Shown here: one piece after another, positions 1 to 8,989 of the stretch
Numbering within the stretch: the stretch's first letter is position 1
How the letters are laid out: each line of letters begins with the position of its first letter
Assembly: GCF_006970865.1 (NCBI RefSeq)
Contig: NZ_CP035503.1
Location: forward strand, 571,001 to 635,000
Source of the DNA: Rhodoferax sediminis
GTDB lineage: Bacteria > Pseudomonadota > Gammaproteobacteria > Burkholderiales > Burkholderiaceae_C
Length of the DNA: 64,000 nucleotides
Direction of reading: 5' to 3'
Translations under genes and position numbers: made by a program
The notes under the pieces: model-generated
Seen by the model: the letters and a program-made list of their open reading frames with translations, nothing else
Told to the model about the DNA's origin: nothing
Databases searched by the model: none

Positions 1-1693
1 GCGCGCTCAAGGCCGGTCGATGCGCTATTGAAACGATAGCGCCACCCGCATGCTGTACTTGGGCCAGAAGCCTTTCATACACTTGTTTTTCGGCTGGCTC
101 GTCGAGTGCGCTGGTGGCCTCGTCGGCAAAAATCCACTTGGGTTTTTTCAGCAGCACGCGCGCGATCGCCAGGCGCTGCTGCTCGCCGCCCGAGAGCTTC
201 TGGCTCCACGCGTCCTGCGTATCGAGCTGCGTCGCCAACTGCGGCAGCAGGGCATCGGTCAGGGCCTGGCGCAGCGCCGCGTCGGTGTACTGATCGGCCG
301 GCAGGGGATAGGCCAGCGCATCGCGCAGCCGGCCATTGGGAAAATAGGGACGCTGCGGAATGAACATCGAATCTGCGGGCTGTTCCACCCGGCCGCGGGC
401 AAACGGCCAGATGCCGGCAAAGGCGCGGAACAGCGTGGACTTGCCGCTGCCCGAGGGGCCCTTGATCAGCACGCTGTCGCCGGCGCGCGCGTGCAGGGTG
501 ACGTCCGAGAGCAGCACCGTGCCGCCGGGCAGCGCCAGCGTCAGGCCGTGCGTGGCCAGCGTGTCGGGCGCTACGGAATTCGTAGCCCCCAATGTAGACT
601 GGGTCTGGGCTTGCGCCGCCATGCTCTCCTCAAAACTGGTCAGGCGGTCGGCCGTGGCGCGCCAGGCGGCCAGGCTGCTGTAGTTGTCGACAAACCAGCC
701 CAGCGAATCCTGCACGCGGCCAAACGCGGAGGCAATCTGCATCAGCTCGCCGAGCTGGATGGCGCCGCTGAAAAAGCGTGGCGCCGCCACGATGAACGGA
801 AACACCACGGCCGCCTGGCCAAAAAAATTGGTGAACCAGACCAGGTTTTTTTGCGCCTTGAGCAGCTTGAGAAAGTTGGACAGCACGCTGGAAAAGCGGC
901 CGTCGAGTTGCGCGCGCTCCACGGCCTCGCCCTTGTCCAGCGCGATTGATTCGCTGTACTCGCGCACGCGCACCATGTGGTGCCGGAAATCGGCCTCGTA
1001 GCGCTGCTGCAGGAAGTTGAGCCGGATCTGCGGGCGGCCAATGTAATGGGTCGCGACGCTGCCCGCCATGCAGTACAGCACCGCCATCCAGACCATGAAG
1101 CCGGGGATGTTGTAGCTGCCGCCGTCAAATTTGAACGCAAAGCCGCCTGACAGGCTCCACAGGATGCCGACAAAGCTGGCCAGTGTGACGACTGCGTTGA
1201 GCAGCCCCATCGTGAGTGAGATGGTGTAGCTGGTGAACAGGTTCAAGTCTTCCTGGATGCGCTGGTCGGGGTTGTCGGGCGTGGCCCCGGCGTCGCCGGT
1301 AAAGCGCGCCAGCTCGAGCTGATAGAACGCATGATGGGCCAGCCAGCGCTGCAGGTAGTGGCCCGTCATCCAGGCGCGCCAGCGCAGCTCCAGCAGCTGG
1401 GTCAGGTAGAAGCGGTACACCGCGATGAGGATGAAGGCGAACGCGAGGTAGGTGAAGCGCCCGAGCTGGGTCCAGAACACAGGTTCGTTCTTGTTCTGCA
1501 GTGCGTCGTAGAACAGCCGGTTCCAGTCGTTGAGCAGCACCAGCATGTACACCGCCCCCAGGTTCAGCAGCACGATGGCCACCAGCAGGCCACGCGCCTT
1601 CCACTTTTCTTCGGACTGGAAATAGGGCAGCGACAGCGCCCAGACCTTGCGTGTGAAGACCTTGAAATCGGTGATTTTGGTGGACAGGCTCAT
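1..1693 (-). CDS. ABC transporter, fused permease/ATPase (SbmA/YddA-like), 3' end beyond window
   Basis: The gene starts at the ATG at 1693 and runs off the left edge, leaving 564 codons. The N-terminal part is hydrophobic and resembles the ABC_membrane_2 domain of the SbmA/BacA/YddA family. The ATPase part has Walker A GPSGSGKST at about residues 412-420, signature LSGGEQ from residue 500, and Walker B with IFADEATSALD. Family members are inner-membrane half transporters that move peptides, vitamin B12 or unknown substrates. The start overlaps the stop of the upstream nucleotidase gene by 4 bp (ATGA), so the two are probably co-transcribed. A 17-bp palindrome lies in the linker before the ATPase domain. 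The substrate cannot be told from sequence. Confidence 0.88.
   Translation of the reverse strand, partial: MSLSTKITDFKVFTRKVWALSLPYFQSEEKWKARGLLVAIVLLNLGAVYMLVLLNDWNRLFYDALQNKNEPVFWTQLGRFTYLAFAFILIAVYRFYLTQLLELRWRAWMTGHYLQRWLAHHAFYQLELARFTGDAGATPDNPDQRIQEDLNLFTSYTISLTMGLLNAVVTLASFVGILWSLSGGFAFKFDGGSYNIPGFMVWMAVLYCMAGSVATHYIGRPQIRLNFLQQRYEADFRHHMVRVREYSESIALDKGEAVERAQLDGRFSSVLSNFLKLLKAQKNLVWFTNFFGQAAVVFPFIVAAPRFFSGAIQLGELMQIASAFGRVQDSLGWFVDNYSSLAAWRATADRLTSFEESMAAQAQTQSTLGATNSVAPDTLATHGLTLALPGGTVLLSDVTLHARAGDSVLIKGPSGSGKSTLFRAFAGIWPFARGRVEQPADSMFIPQRPYFPNGRLRDALAYPLPADQYTDAALRQALTDALLPQLATQLDTQDAWSQKLSGGEQQRLAIARVLLKKPKWIFADEATSALDEPAEKQVYERLLAQVQHAGGAIVSIAHRPALSA
570..586. repeat. 17-bp palindrome GCTAY-N7-RTAGC, copy 1
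   Basis: The sequence GCTACGGAATTCGTAGC is an imperfect inverted repeat with 6-bp arms. It lies in frame in the linker between the membrane and ATPase parts of the ABC transporter gene. Its plus strand matches the minus strand of copy 3 (9122-9138) at 15 of 17 positions. Confidence 0.5.
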
Positions 1694-2601
1694 GTGGCGG
1701 GACCCTTGATCTGGTTCGCCACTCCGCTGACCACATGCCCGGCGGGCACGTGCTGCGCGGCGGAATTGACGTGGCCGGTCTGATCATCAAAAAAGAAGTC
1801 GGGTTCAAATTCGCGCAAAAATTCTCCTTTCGGCAGGCCGCCGAGAAACATGGCCTCGTCGATCTCGATGTTCCAGTTCATCAGGGTGCGGATGGCGCGG
1901 TCATGCGCCGGGGCGCTGCGCGCGGTGACCAGCGCCGTGCGGATGCTCATCGTGGCCGTGCCTTCCTTCTGCAGCCGGTGCAGCGCCTGCAGCAGCGGCT
2001 TGAACGGGCCGGGCGGCAGGGGCTTGCCCGCGTGACGTTTCTCATGGCTCTGGAAAGCCTCCAGCCCCGCGCGCTGGAACACCTGCTCAGCCTCGTCGGA
2101 GAACAGCACGGCGTCGCCGTCGAAGGCAATGCGCACTTCGTTGGGATAGGTGTCGCGCGCCTGCACCGAGCCGGTGTGCACCGTGGCGGCGGCGAATCCC
2201 TGGTCCAGCGCGGCGCGCACATCACCAGGGCTGGCCGACAGGAACAGGTTGGCCTGCAGCGGCCGCAGATAACCGTAGGGTGCGCGGCCCTTGGTGAACA
2301 CGCCCCGCTCGATCTCGAGCCTGCTGGCCTGCGCGGAGCGGAACACCCGCAGACCCGACACCGGGTCGTTGCGCGACAGGATCACCACCTCCACGCGCTT
2401 GGCATCGCCATTGAAAGCCAGCAGCTTTTTCACCAGCGAAAACGCCACACCGGGGCGGGCAGGCTGCTCCAGCCGCTCGAGCTGCAGCCGCATGTAGGCG
2501 CGGTCGTCGCCCTGCTCGAAGAGTTCGTTCTCCTGCTCGAAGTCGAACAGCGCGCGCGATGAAATCGCCACCACCAGCTGACCGTCAAGCGAGGCGGCCA
2601 T
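1690..2601 (-). CDS. 5'-nucleotidase (cytosolic NT5C1-like family)
   Basis: This 303-residue protein resembles the PF06189 5'-nucleotidase family, which removes phosphate from nucleoside monophosphates in the cytoplasm. Supporting segments are VAISSRALFDFEQE near the N-terminus, VVILSRNDP, a HAD-like acidic motif FDGDAVLFSDE in the middle, and DFFFDDQTGHV near the C-terminus. It sits between gspF (stop immediately upstream, no gap) and the ABC transporter gene (4-bp overlap), so it probably belongs to the end of the type II secretion transcript. No functional link with secretion is evident. The exact nucleotide preference is unknown. Confidence 0.8.
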   Translation of the reverse strand: MAASLDGQLVVAISSRALFDFEQENELFEQGDDRAYMRLQLERLEQPARPGVAFSLVKKLLAFNGDAKRVEVVILSRNDPVSGLRVFRSAQASRLEIERGVFTKGRAPYGYLRPLQANLFLSASPGDVRAALDQGFAAATVHTGSVQARDTYPNEVRIAFDGDAVLFSDEAEQVFQRAGLEAFQSHEKRHAGKPLPPGPFKPLLQALHRLQKEGTATMSIRTALVTARSAPAHDRAIRTLMNWNIEIDEAMFLGGLPKGEFLREFEPDFFFDDQTGHVNSAAQHVPAGHVVSGVANQIKGPAT

Positions 2602-3834
2602 TTATTTCACCAACTGGTTGAGCTCGATGATGGGCAGCATCACCGCCAGCACGATCAGCATCACCACCAGCCCCATCGCCACGATCAGCAGCGGCTCCAG
2701 AATGGTCGCCAGCTGCATGGCGCGGCGCTGCACCTCGGCGCCGAGCTGGCTGGCGGCGCGGGCAAGCATCACCGGCAGCTGGCCGGTCTGCTCGCCGAGC
2801 CGCGCGAACATGCTGACCAGCCCCGGGAAGCGCTTTTTCTGGCCGATCGCGGAGGCCAGCGGCGCGCCCTCGCGCACCAGCACCAGCGCGTCGAGCGCAT
2901 CGGCGCGCATGGCGCGGTTGTTCAGGGTTTCGGCGGCGGCCTGCAGTGCCTTGAGGATGGGCACGCCGGCCGCTGCGAGCATGGCCAGCGTGCTGGTGAA
3001 GCGCGCCGCGTTGTAGCCGCGCGCGAGTTTGCCGAGCAGCGGCAGGTTGAGCCACGCAGCATCGAATTTTTCACGAAATGCCTCGTTTCTCAAGGCCACA
3101 CGGGCGCCAATAGCTATCAAAATAAGAGCAATCAGCATGAACCAGCCGTAGTGCCTGACGAAATCGCTGATGGCCAGCATGGCCACCGTGAGGAACGGCA
3201 GCGCGCGCTTGGAGCCGGCAAACACATTGGCGACCTGTGGCACCACATAGCCCACCAGGAACATCACGATCACGATCGCCACCAGCGTCACGATGGCCGG
3301 GTACAGGGCCGCGCCGATCAGCTTGGCCGTGAGCGCCTGCTGTTCCTCCAGATCGTCGGCGAGACGCTCCAGCACCAGGCCCAGATGGCCGGTTTGCTCG
3401 CCGGCGCCGATGACGGCGGTGTAGATCGGCGAGAACTCGCGCGGGTGCTGCGCCAGCGCCCTGGCAAACGGGGCGCCGGCGTTGACCTCGGCGCGCAGCG
3501 AGGCGACCAGGTTGCGCTGGGCCTCGTTCTCGGCCTCTTCGGTGAGCGCTGTCAGGGCCCGCTCGAGCGGCAGGCCGGACGACACCAGCCCGGCAACCTG
3601 GCGCGTCCAGATCGCCAGCCCGGTGGCATTGAAGACGCGCGGGGTGAACAGCGTGGTGCCCAGTCCCAGGCGGCCCGCACCGGCCGCAGCGCCACTGCCG
3701 AGCGGCTCCACGGACAGGGGCACCAGCGACTGCACGCGCAACAGGCCACGCGCCGAGCGCGCCGTGTCGGCCTCCATCACGCCCTTGCGGATCTGCCCCT
3801 GGGCGTCCAGTGCTTCGAAAGAATAGGCGGGCAT
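2602..3834 (-). CDS. gspF: Type II secretion system inner-membrane protein GspF
   Basis: GspF is the polytopic inner-membrane platform protein that connects the GspE ATPase with the pseudopilus. The 410-residue protein has two T2SSF domains separated by membrane segments (residues about 170-200 and 220-245) and a C-terminal hydrophobic helix. The start was set at 3834, where the family-typical MPAYSFEALD begins. An in-frame upstream extension to 3942 would read through a dispersed repeat and has no family similarity. The gene follows gspE after a 127-bp spacer holding repeat copy A. A 17-bp palindrome (3113-3129) lies in frame in the middle of the gene. Confidence 0.95.
   Translation of the reverse strand: MPAYSFEALDAQGQIRKGVMEADTARSARGLLRVQSLVPLSVEPLGSGAAAGAGRLGLGTTLFTPRVFNATGLAIWTRQVAGLVSSGLPLERALTALTEEAENEAQRNLVASLRAEVNAGAPFARALAQHPREFSPIYTAVIGAGEQTGHLGLVLERLADDLEEQQALTAKLIGAALYPAIVTLVAIVIVMFLVGYVVPQVANVFAGSKRALPFLTVAMLAISDFVRHYGWFMLIALILIAIGARVALRNEAFREKFDAAWLNLPLLGKLARGYNAARFTSTLAMLAAAGVPILKALQAAAETLNNRAMRADALDALVLVREGAPLASAIGQKKRFPGLVSMFARLGEQTGQLPVMLARAASQLGAEVQRRAMQLATILEPLLIVAMGLVVMLIVLAVMLPIIELNQLVK
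3113..3129. repeat. 17-bp palindrome, copy 2 (degenerate)
   Basis: GCTATCAAAATAAGAGC lies in frame inside gspF, between two membrane segments. The left arm GCTAT is intact; the right arm AGAGC has drifted from ATAGC. It also overlaps a short ATAGCTAT palindrome. Confidence 0.35.
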
Positions 3835-3880
3835 GGCGGTCTCGTTACGCAGCGGCAAGCGTGCGGGCCATCGGCCGCCG

Positions 3881-3954
3881 CGCCGGGCCGCCCCAAGCAA
3901 GGCCAGCCCCCTCGGGGGGCAGCGTAGTACACGAAGTGACAAGCGTGGGGGCCA
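3881..3954 (+). repeat. Dispersed ~75-bp intergenic repeat, copy A (gspE/gspF)
   Basis: The element reads GCCGGGCCGCCCCAAG, a C-run/G-run hairpin (CCCCCTCGGGGGG), GCAGCG, ACACGAAGTGA and AAGCGTGGGGG. Copies with the same order and plus orientation lie at 26392 and 41308. All three lie between consecutive genes of one operon. The conservation of order across the three sites is directly visible; the function is unknown. Confidence 0.8.
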
Positions 3955-3961
3955 TATATTT

Positions 3962-5350
3962 TCAGTCGCGGGTGACGCGCACCAGTTCTTCGCGCGAGGT
4001 GATGCCCGTTTGCACCAGTCGCTCGCCGTCGTCGCGCATCAGGGTCATGCCGGCCTTGAGCGCGGCCTCACGGATCTCGGCCTCGGCCGCGCGGTTGTGG
4101 ATCTGCGCCCGGATCGCGTCGTCGGTGACCAGCAACTCAAACACGCCGGTGCGGCCTTGGTAGCCGGTGTGGCCGCAGTCGGCGCAGCCGGCGCCGGCGC
4201 AGGACTTGCACAGCTTGCGCACCAGCCGCTGCGCCAGCACGCCGAGCAGCGACGAGCTCAGCAAGAACGGCTCCACGCCCATGTCGGTCAGCCGCGTGAC
4301 CGCGCTGGCGGCGTCGTTGGTGTGCAGCGTGGCCAGCACCAGGTGGCCGGTGAGCGAGGCCTGGATGGCAATCTGCGCGGTCTCGAAGTCGCGGATCTCG
4401 CCGATCATGATCACGTCCGGGTCCTGCCGCAGGATGGCGCGCAGGGCCTTGGCAAAGGTCAGGTCGATCTTGGCATTCACCTGGGTCTGGCCGACGCCCG
4501 CCAGCTCGTACTCGATCGGGTCTTCCACCGTCATGATGTTGCTGCGCGCCGCGTCCAACCGGCTCAGCGCCGCATACAGCGTGGTGGTCTTGCCCGAGCC
4601 GGTGGGGCCGGTGACCAGGATGATGCCGTGCGGCTGCGCGATCAGGTGCTGCAGCCGGGCCAGCGCATCGCCCTGCATGCCGACCGATTCCAGGCTCAGC
4701 TTGGACTCCGACTTGTCGAGCAGGCGCAGCACCGCGCGTTCGCCATGCGCGCTCGGCAGTGTGGAGACGCGCACGTCGACGGCGCGGGTGCCGATGCGCA
4801 GGCTGATACGGCCATCCTGCGGCAGGCGTTTTTCCGAGATGTCGAGCTCGGCCATGATCTTCAGGCGCGAGATCAGCGCTGCGTGCAGCGCACGGTTCGG
4901 CTGCACCACTTCGCGCAGGCTGCCATCGACGCGAAAGCGCACGCTGGAATGGCGCTCGTAGGGTTCAATGTGAATGTCGCTGGCGCCATCGCGCGCGGCC
5001 TGCGTGAGCAGCGCGTTGAGCATGCGGATGATGGGCGCGTCGTCGGAGGTCTCCAGCAGGTCTTCGATGGCGGGCAACTCCTGCATCATGCGCGACAGGT
5101 CGGCATCGCCCTCGACCTCGCTTACCACGGTGGCGGCGCTCGATTCACCCTGGGCGTAAGCGGCGCTGATGCGCTGCGCCAGCGCGGGCGCATCGGCCTG
5201 CTGCACCGAGCGCACCGCGTACTTGCGCATGACCTCGCCCCAGGCGCCCGGGTCGGGCTGGCCGGTGTGCCACAGCGTGCGGCCCTGCCCGTCGTCCTCC
5301 AGCAGCAACTGGTAGGTGCGTGCAAAGGCATAGGGCAACGGGTAGCGCAT
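3962..5350 (-). CDS. gspE: Type II secretion ATPase GspE
   Basis: GspE is the cytoplasmic ATPase that powers pseudopilus assembly. The 462-residue protein has an N-terminal GspE domain, then Walker [10 protein letters not shown], an Asp box in ITVED-like context ([11 protein letters not shown]), Walker [17 protein letters not shown] and a His box around [13 protein letters not shown] four-cysteine zinc-binding element (CKSC...CADC) lies near the C-terminus. The length is slightly short of typical GspE (about 500), mainly at the N-terminus. It lies 9 bp downstream of gspD and upstream of gspF. Confidence 0.96.
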   Translation of the reverse strand: MRYPLPYAFARTYQLLLEDDGQGRTLWHTGQPDPGAWGEVMRKYAVRSVQQADAPALAQRISAAYAQGESSAATVVSEVEGDADLSRMMQELPAIEDLLETSDDAPIIRMLNALLTQAARDGASDIHIEPYERHSSVRFRVDGSLREVVQPNRALHAALISRLKIMAELDISEKRLPQDGRISLRIGTRAVDVRVSTLPSAHGERAVLRLLDKSESKLSLESVGMQGDALARLQHLIAQPHGIILVTGPTGSGKTTTLYAALSRLDAARSNIMTVEDPIEYELAGVGQTQVNAKIDLTFAKALRAILRQDPDVIMIGEIRDFETAQIAIQASLTGHLVLATLHTNDAASAVTRLTDMGVEPFLLSSSLLGVLAQRLVRKLCKSCAGAGCADCGHTGYQGRTGVFELLVTDDAIRAQIHNRAAEAEIREAALKAGMTLMRDDGERLVQTGITSREELVRVTRD

Positions 5351-5359
5351 GGGTCGCCG

Positions 5360-7693
5360 TTAGCGTGCGTAGGGCTGGGCCGGCGTGGGCTCACCCAGGG
5401 GCGTCGGCGCGGGCGCCGTCGTGACGTTGGACGCGCCCGCGACACCGGAGGAACCCGTCACGTCCTTCTGCGTCGCTGACGCCGGCGCGCCGCCCCAGGT
5501 GCCCGACAGGCCTGGCGCCAGCAGGGGGCGTGCTGCCGGCTGCCTGCCTTGTGCGGGTTTGGGCAGGGGCGCCATCACGGGGGCCTGGTTCACGGGCACC
5601 GTCACGCTCTCGGTCGGCTGCGCCGATTGCTGCACGCCGCGCATCAGGTCGTAGCGGTCGAACGACAGGGCATTGCTGTCGGCACTGTTACGCACCACCA
5701 CCGGACGCAAAAACACCATCAGGTTGGTTTTCTTGCGTTCACGGGTGTCGCTGCGAAAGAGGGCGCCCAGCAGCGGCACGTCGCCGAGCCCCGGCACCTT
5801 TTGCTGGTTGCCGGAATAGTCGTCCTGCAACAGGCCGCCCAGCACCACAATGTCGCCGTCGTTGACCAGCACCGTCGATTCAATGGATCGCTTGTTGGTG
5901 GTGGGCCCGTTCAGGTTGGCCAACGTGCCGGCCTGGATCGAAGACACCTCCTGGTAGATGGTGAGCTTGACGGTGCCGTCTTCACTGATCTGCGGCTTCA
6001 CGCGCAAGGTCAGGCCCACGTCCTTGCGTTCCACTGTCGTGAACGGATTCACCGAGCCGTTGCTGGTGTTGGCGTTGGTGTACTGGCCGGTCACAAAGGG
6101 CACGTTCTGGCCCACCACGATCTTGGCTTCTTCGTTGTCCAGCGTCAGCAGCGTGGGGGTGGACAACACGTTGCCGTCGCCCGTGCTTTGCAGCAGGTTC
6201 GCCAGCGCGCCCAGCACGAACAGGCCGTTGATCTTGTGCGCGATGCCGAAATTACCGCCGGCCGAGGAGGCGGGAACGGTGCCGGCCTGAACGCTCGAAG
6301 CCAGCGAGAAGATGTTGGTTCCTCCCACCGTGAAGTTGGTGCCCAGCACGCCCACGTTGCTGCCGCTGTTTTTCCCCAGCAGGGATTGCCATTGAATGCC
6401 GAATTGCGCGGCCTTGTCGGTGCTGACTTCGGCAATCAGGCTTTCCACCAGCACCTGTGCGCGCCGGCCATCGAGCTTGTCGATCACGGCGCGCAGCTGG
6501 CGGTATTGCGGCTCGGGCGCGGTGATGATCAGCGAGTTGGTGGCCGGATCGGCCTGGATCTGGCCCCCGGTGGAGGGTTGGGCGCTGGCCTGGACGGTGG
6601 CTCCTCCTGCGGTCGATGCGCTCATCATGCCGGCGCCGGCCGCTGCCGGCGCGGTGGTGGCGGCGGTCGACAAGCCGCCGCTGGCGCTGGCGGTGGTGGA
6701 GCCGCGCGCCTCGCCGGACAGTGCCGCCCTCAGGGTTGCCGCCATCTTGGTCGCGTCGGCGTTCTTGAGGTACACCACATAGATATTGCCCGCTGGATTG
6801 CTGCCGTCCGCGCCCGGGCGGTCCAGCCGCTCCACCAATGATTTGACCAGCGCGACGCGTGCCGGATTGGCGGCGCGCAGGATCAGCGAATTGCTGCGCG
6901 GCTCGGCAATCAAGGTGGTCTTGAATGACGTGTCGGCCTGGCCCTGGCCGGCCGCTGCCGGTGCGCCGCTGGTTTCGACCAGCCGCAACACCAGCGGCGC
7001 GAGGTCGGTGGCGATGGCGTTTTTCAGCGGGATGATTTCCACGTCGGAGGCATTCGAGACATCCAGTGCCGCAATGATGCGGCCGATGCGCTGCAGGTTG
7101 TCGGCGTAGTCGGTGATCACCAGCGAGTTGTTGCCGGGGTTCACGTTGATGGTGTTGTTCGGACTGATCAACGGTCGCAGCACGGGCACCAGGTTGTTCG
7201 CCGTCTCGAAATTGAGCCGGAAGATCTTTGTGACGATCTGGTTGCCGGCCGCCGTGACCGAGCCGCCCCGGTCGGACACCGACACGTTGGTGGACTGCAG
7301 CTTGGCGTCGGCCTCCGGCACCACCTTGTACAGGCCCTCGGTGTCGATCATGGTGTAGCCCTGCAGCCGCAGCGCCGCCAGAAACTGGTTGAGCGCGGCC
7401 TTGGCGCTGACCGGCTTGTCCGTCACCAGCGTGATGGTGCCCTTCACGCGCGGGTCCACTACCACGTTGCGCCCGCTGATGGCGGCCATGGTGCGCGCCA
7501 CCGCGTCGATCTCGGCATTCGCGAAGTTCAGCGTGACCGGCTCGCCCGGCCTGATCGGGGCGCCGGCGGCAGAGAGTTCGTTGGGCTGCTGGGCCGCTGC
7601 CAGGCCGGGCAGGCCTGCCAGCGCGGCCAGTACGGCCAGCACGGAAAGGGGCAGGCGGGCCGACGGCAGACTGCGGCGAAAGGGACGATTCAT
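5360..7693 (-). CDS. gspD: Type II secretion outer-membrane secretin GspD
   Basis: GspD forms the outer-membrane secretin channel. The 777-residue protein begins with an N-terminal signal peptide ending near LAAAQ (residue 35). The N0 domain follows (LNFANAEIDAVARTMAAIS), then N1-N3 repeats and the secretin domain with VPLLGALFR in its C-terminal half. A low-complexity Ala/Ser/Thr/Gly insert of about 50 residues lies in the N3 region. The Pro/Ala-rich tail could bind a pilotin, but none is encoded here. The gene follows gspN closely, so the order gspN-gspD-gspE-gspF is a betaproteobacterial arrangement. Confidence 0.96.
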   Translation of the reverse strand: MNRPFRRSLPSARLPLSVLAVLAALAGLPGLAAAQQPNELSAAGAPIRPGEPVTLNFANAEIDAVARTMAAISGRNVVVDPRVKGTITLVTDKPVSAKAALNQFLAALRLQGYTMIDTEGLYKVVPEADAKLQSTNVSVSDRGGSVTAAGNQIVTKIFRLNFETANNLVPVLRPLISPNNTINVNPGNNSLVITDYADNLQRIGRIIAALDVSNASDVEIIPLKNAIATDLAPLVLRLVETSGAPAAAGQGQADTSFKTTLIAEPRSNSLILRAANPARVALVKSLVERLDRPGADGSNPAGNIYVVYLKNADATKMAATLRAALSGEARGSTTASASGGLSTAATTAPAAAGAGMMSASTAGGATVQASAQPSTGGQIQADPATNSLIITAPEPQYRQLRAVIDKLDGRRAQVLVESLIAEVSTDKAAQFGIQWQSLLGKNSGSNVGVLGTNFTVGGTNIFSLASSVQAGTVPASSAGGNFGIAHKINGLFVLGALANLLQSTGDGNVLSTPTLLTLDNEEAKIVVGQNVPFVTGQYTNANTSNGSVNPFTTVERKDVGLTLRVKPQISEDGTVKLTIYQEVSSIQAGTLANLNGPTTNKRSIESTVLVNDGDIVVLGGLLQDDYSGNQQKVPGLGDVPLLGALFRSDTRERKKTNLMVFLRPVVVRNSADSNALSFDRYDLMRGVQQSAQPTESVTVPVNQAPVMAPLPKPAQGRQPAARPLLAPGLSGTWGGAPASATQKDVTGSSGVAGASNVTTAPAPTPLGEPTPAQPYAR

Positions 7694-7697
7694 GCGG

Positions 7698-8498
7698 TTA
7701 ACCCACGGTGATGATGGAGCGCGCGCCGCTGCGCCGTCCGATGATGTTCAAAAGGTTGGATAGCGCGGCCTCGCGCTCGGGCGCGGCGCTGGCCACGCCA
7801 TTGAAGTGCAGCCGCGAGCCGACCCACTGGCCCGTGCCGGCGAGCTGCAGGCTGCCTTCCAGCGTCTCCAGCTTGAGGGTTGGCGTGGCGCCTCCGTTGA
7901 GTGTCATGCGATAACTGCCCATGGGTTTGAGTGTTGACAGGCGCGATGAGAGCCCGGTGGCTTCAAGCTGGGCCTGACCTGCCACGCCCAGCCGGCCTTC
8001 GACCCATTCTACTGAAAGGGCCTTCGTGGACAGCGCCAGCGTGCCCTCGGCTTGCACGGTATTCCAGGGGGCGCCCAAACCGGCGAGCATGGCCGCGGGC
8101 CACTGCGACTGCCCGTCGGCCAGCGCCAGCTGCGCGCCGCCCCAGCGCGGGCTGATGCGCAATTGCACCGGCTGCCGGGTGCAGCAGGGTGCCTCGACAC
8201 GGGCCGCGAGGGCGCGCCAGCCGGGTCGCAACTGCCACGACAGCCGCCCCGGCAGCGCGAGTGCCACATGGCTGCCGGCGCCGCCCGCGAGCACCAGCTG
8301 CGCCGAGCCGTTCCAGACCGTGCCGCGCGCCTGCGCCAGCACCACATGCCCGCCGGTGCGTAGCTCGACCAACCGCGCCAGCCAGTTCGCGGGCGCAAAC
8401 ACCAGCGTGGCCACCAGGGCGCCCAGGATCAAACCGCTGGCGGCCCACGACCAGGGGCTGCCGGCGTGGTAGGCGGGTGTGGAGCGGCGGCGCGGCAT
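7698..8498 (-). CDS. gspN: Type II secretion protein GspN
   Basis: GspN is an accessory inner-membrane protein of some type II secretion systems. The 266-residue protein has one N-terminal membrane helix (about residues 17-40) and a periplasmic region typical of the T2SSN family. The start ATG at 8498 shares its first base with the TAA stop of gspM (TAATG), which implies translational coupling and decides against the longer in-frame extension upstream. The C-terminus ends 4 bp before gspD. Confidence 0.85.
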   Translation of the reverse strand: MPRRRSTPAYHAGSPWSWAASGLILGALVATLVFAPANWLARLVELRTGGHVVLAQARGTVWNGSAQLVLAGGAGSHVALALPGRLSWQLRPGWRALAARVEAPCCTRQPVQLRISPRWGGAQLALADGQSQWPAAMLAGLGAPWNTVQAEGTLALSTKALSVEWVEGRLGVAGQAQLEATGLSSRLSTLKPMGSYRMTLNGGATPTLKLETLEGSLQLAGTGQWVGSRLHFNGVASAAPEREAALSNLLNIIGRRSGARSIITVG

Positions 8499-8989
8499 TA
8501 GCGGGACGGCAGGCTCAGCACCACGGTGCCGTCCCAATTGGCGGTGCCGGTGCTGGCGCCCTGGCGCGTCAGCCGCGCATCGGTGGGCAACGCGCGCGCG
8601 TTGACGCGGGCCTGCGCCAGCCACGGTGCCAGCACATCGGCGGGTACGCCCTTGAAGGTGACGGTAGCGCGCTCGCCCACGACGCCCAGCTGGGCGCGGC
8701 TTCCCAACGCCTTGACCGAGGCCTGCAATGCCCGCATCGCCTCGTCGTAGCCGAGCCGGGGCTGCGCCTGCAGCGCCTGGGCCTGGGCTTGCAGGCTTCT
8801 CATCTGCTCGAGTTCGCCCTGCAGGCTGCGGTGCTGGGCGCCGGCGGTGCGCACGGTTTGCAGGGCAGGGGCCAGGCACAGCCACCACAACACGGCCGCG
8901 GCCACCAGCACCAGCGCGCCGCGCACCAGGGTCCGCTCGCGTGCAGCCAGCGCGTCCCAGCGCGCCTGCATGGCTGGGGCGAGCTTCAT
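8498..8989 (-). CDS. gspM: Type II secretion protein GspM
   Basis: GspM is a bitopic inner-membrane protein that pairs with GspL in the assembly platform. The 163-residue protein has a short cytoplasmic N-terminus, one membrane helix at about residues 22-43, a coiled-coil-like Gln/Ala-rich stretch after it and a small periplasmic ferredoxin-like domain. Its start overlaps the gspL stop (ATGA), and its stop overlaps the gspN start. Confidence 0.9.
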   Translation of the reverse strand: MKLAPAMQARWDALAARERTLVRGALVLVAAAVLWWLCLAPALQTVRTAGAQHRSLQGELEQMRSLQAQAQALQAQPRLGYDEAMRALQASVKALGSRAQLGVVGERATVTFKGVPADVLAPWLAQARVNARALPTDARLTRQGASTGTANWDGTVVLSLPSR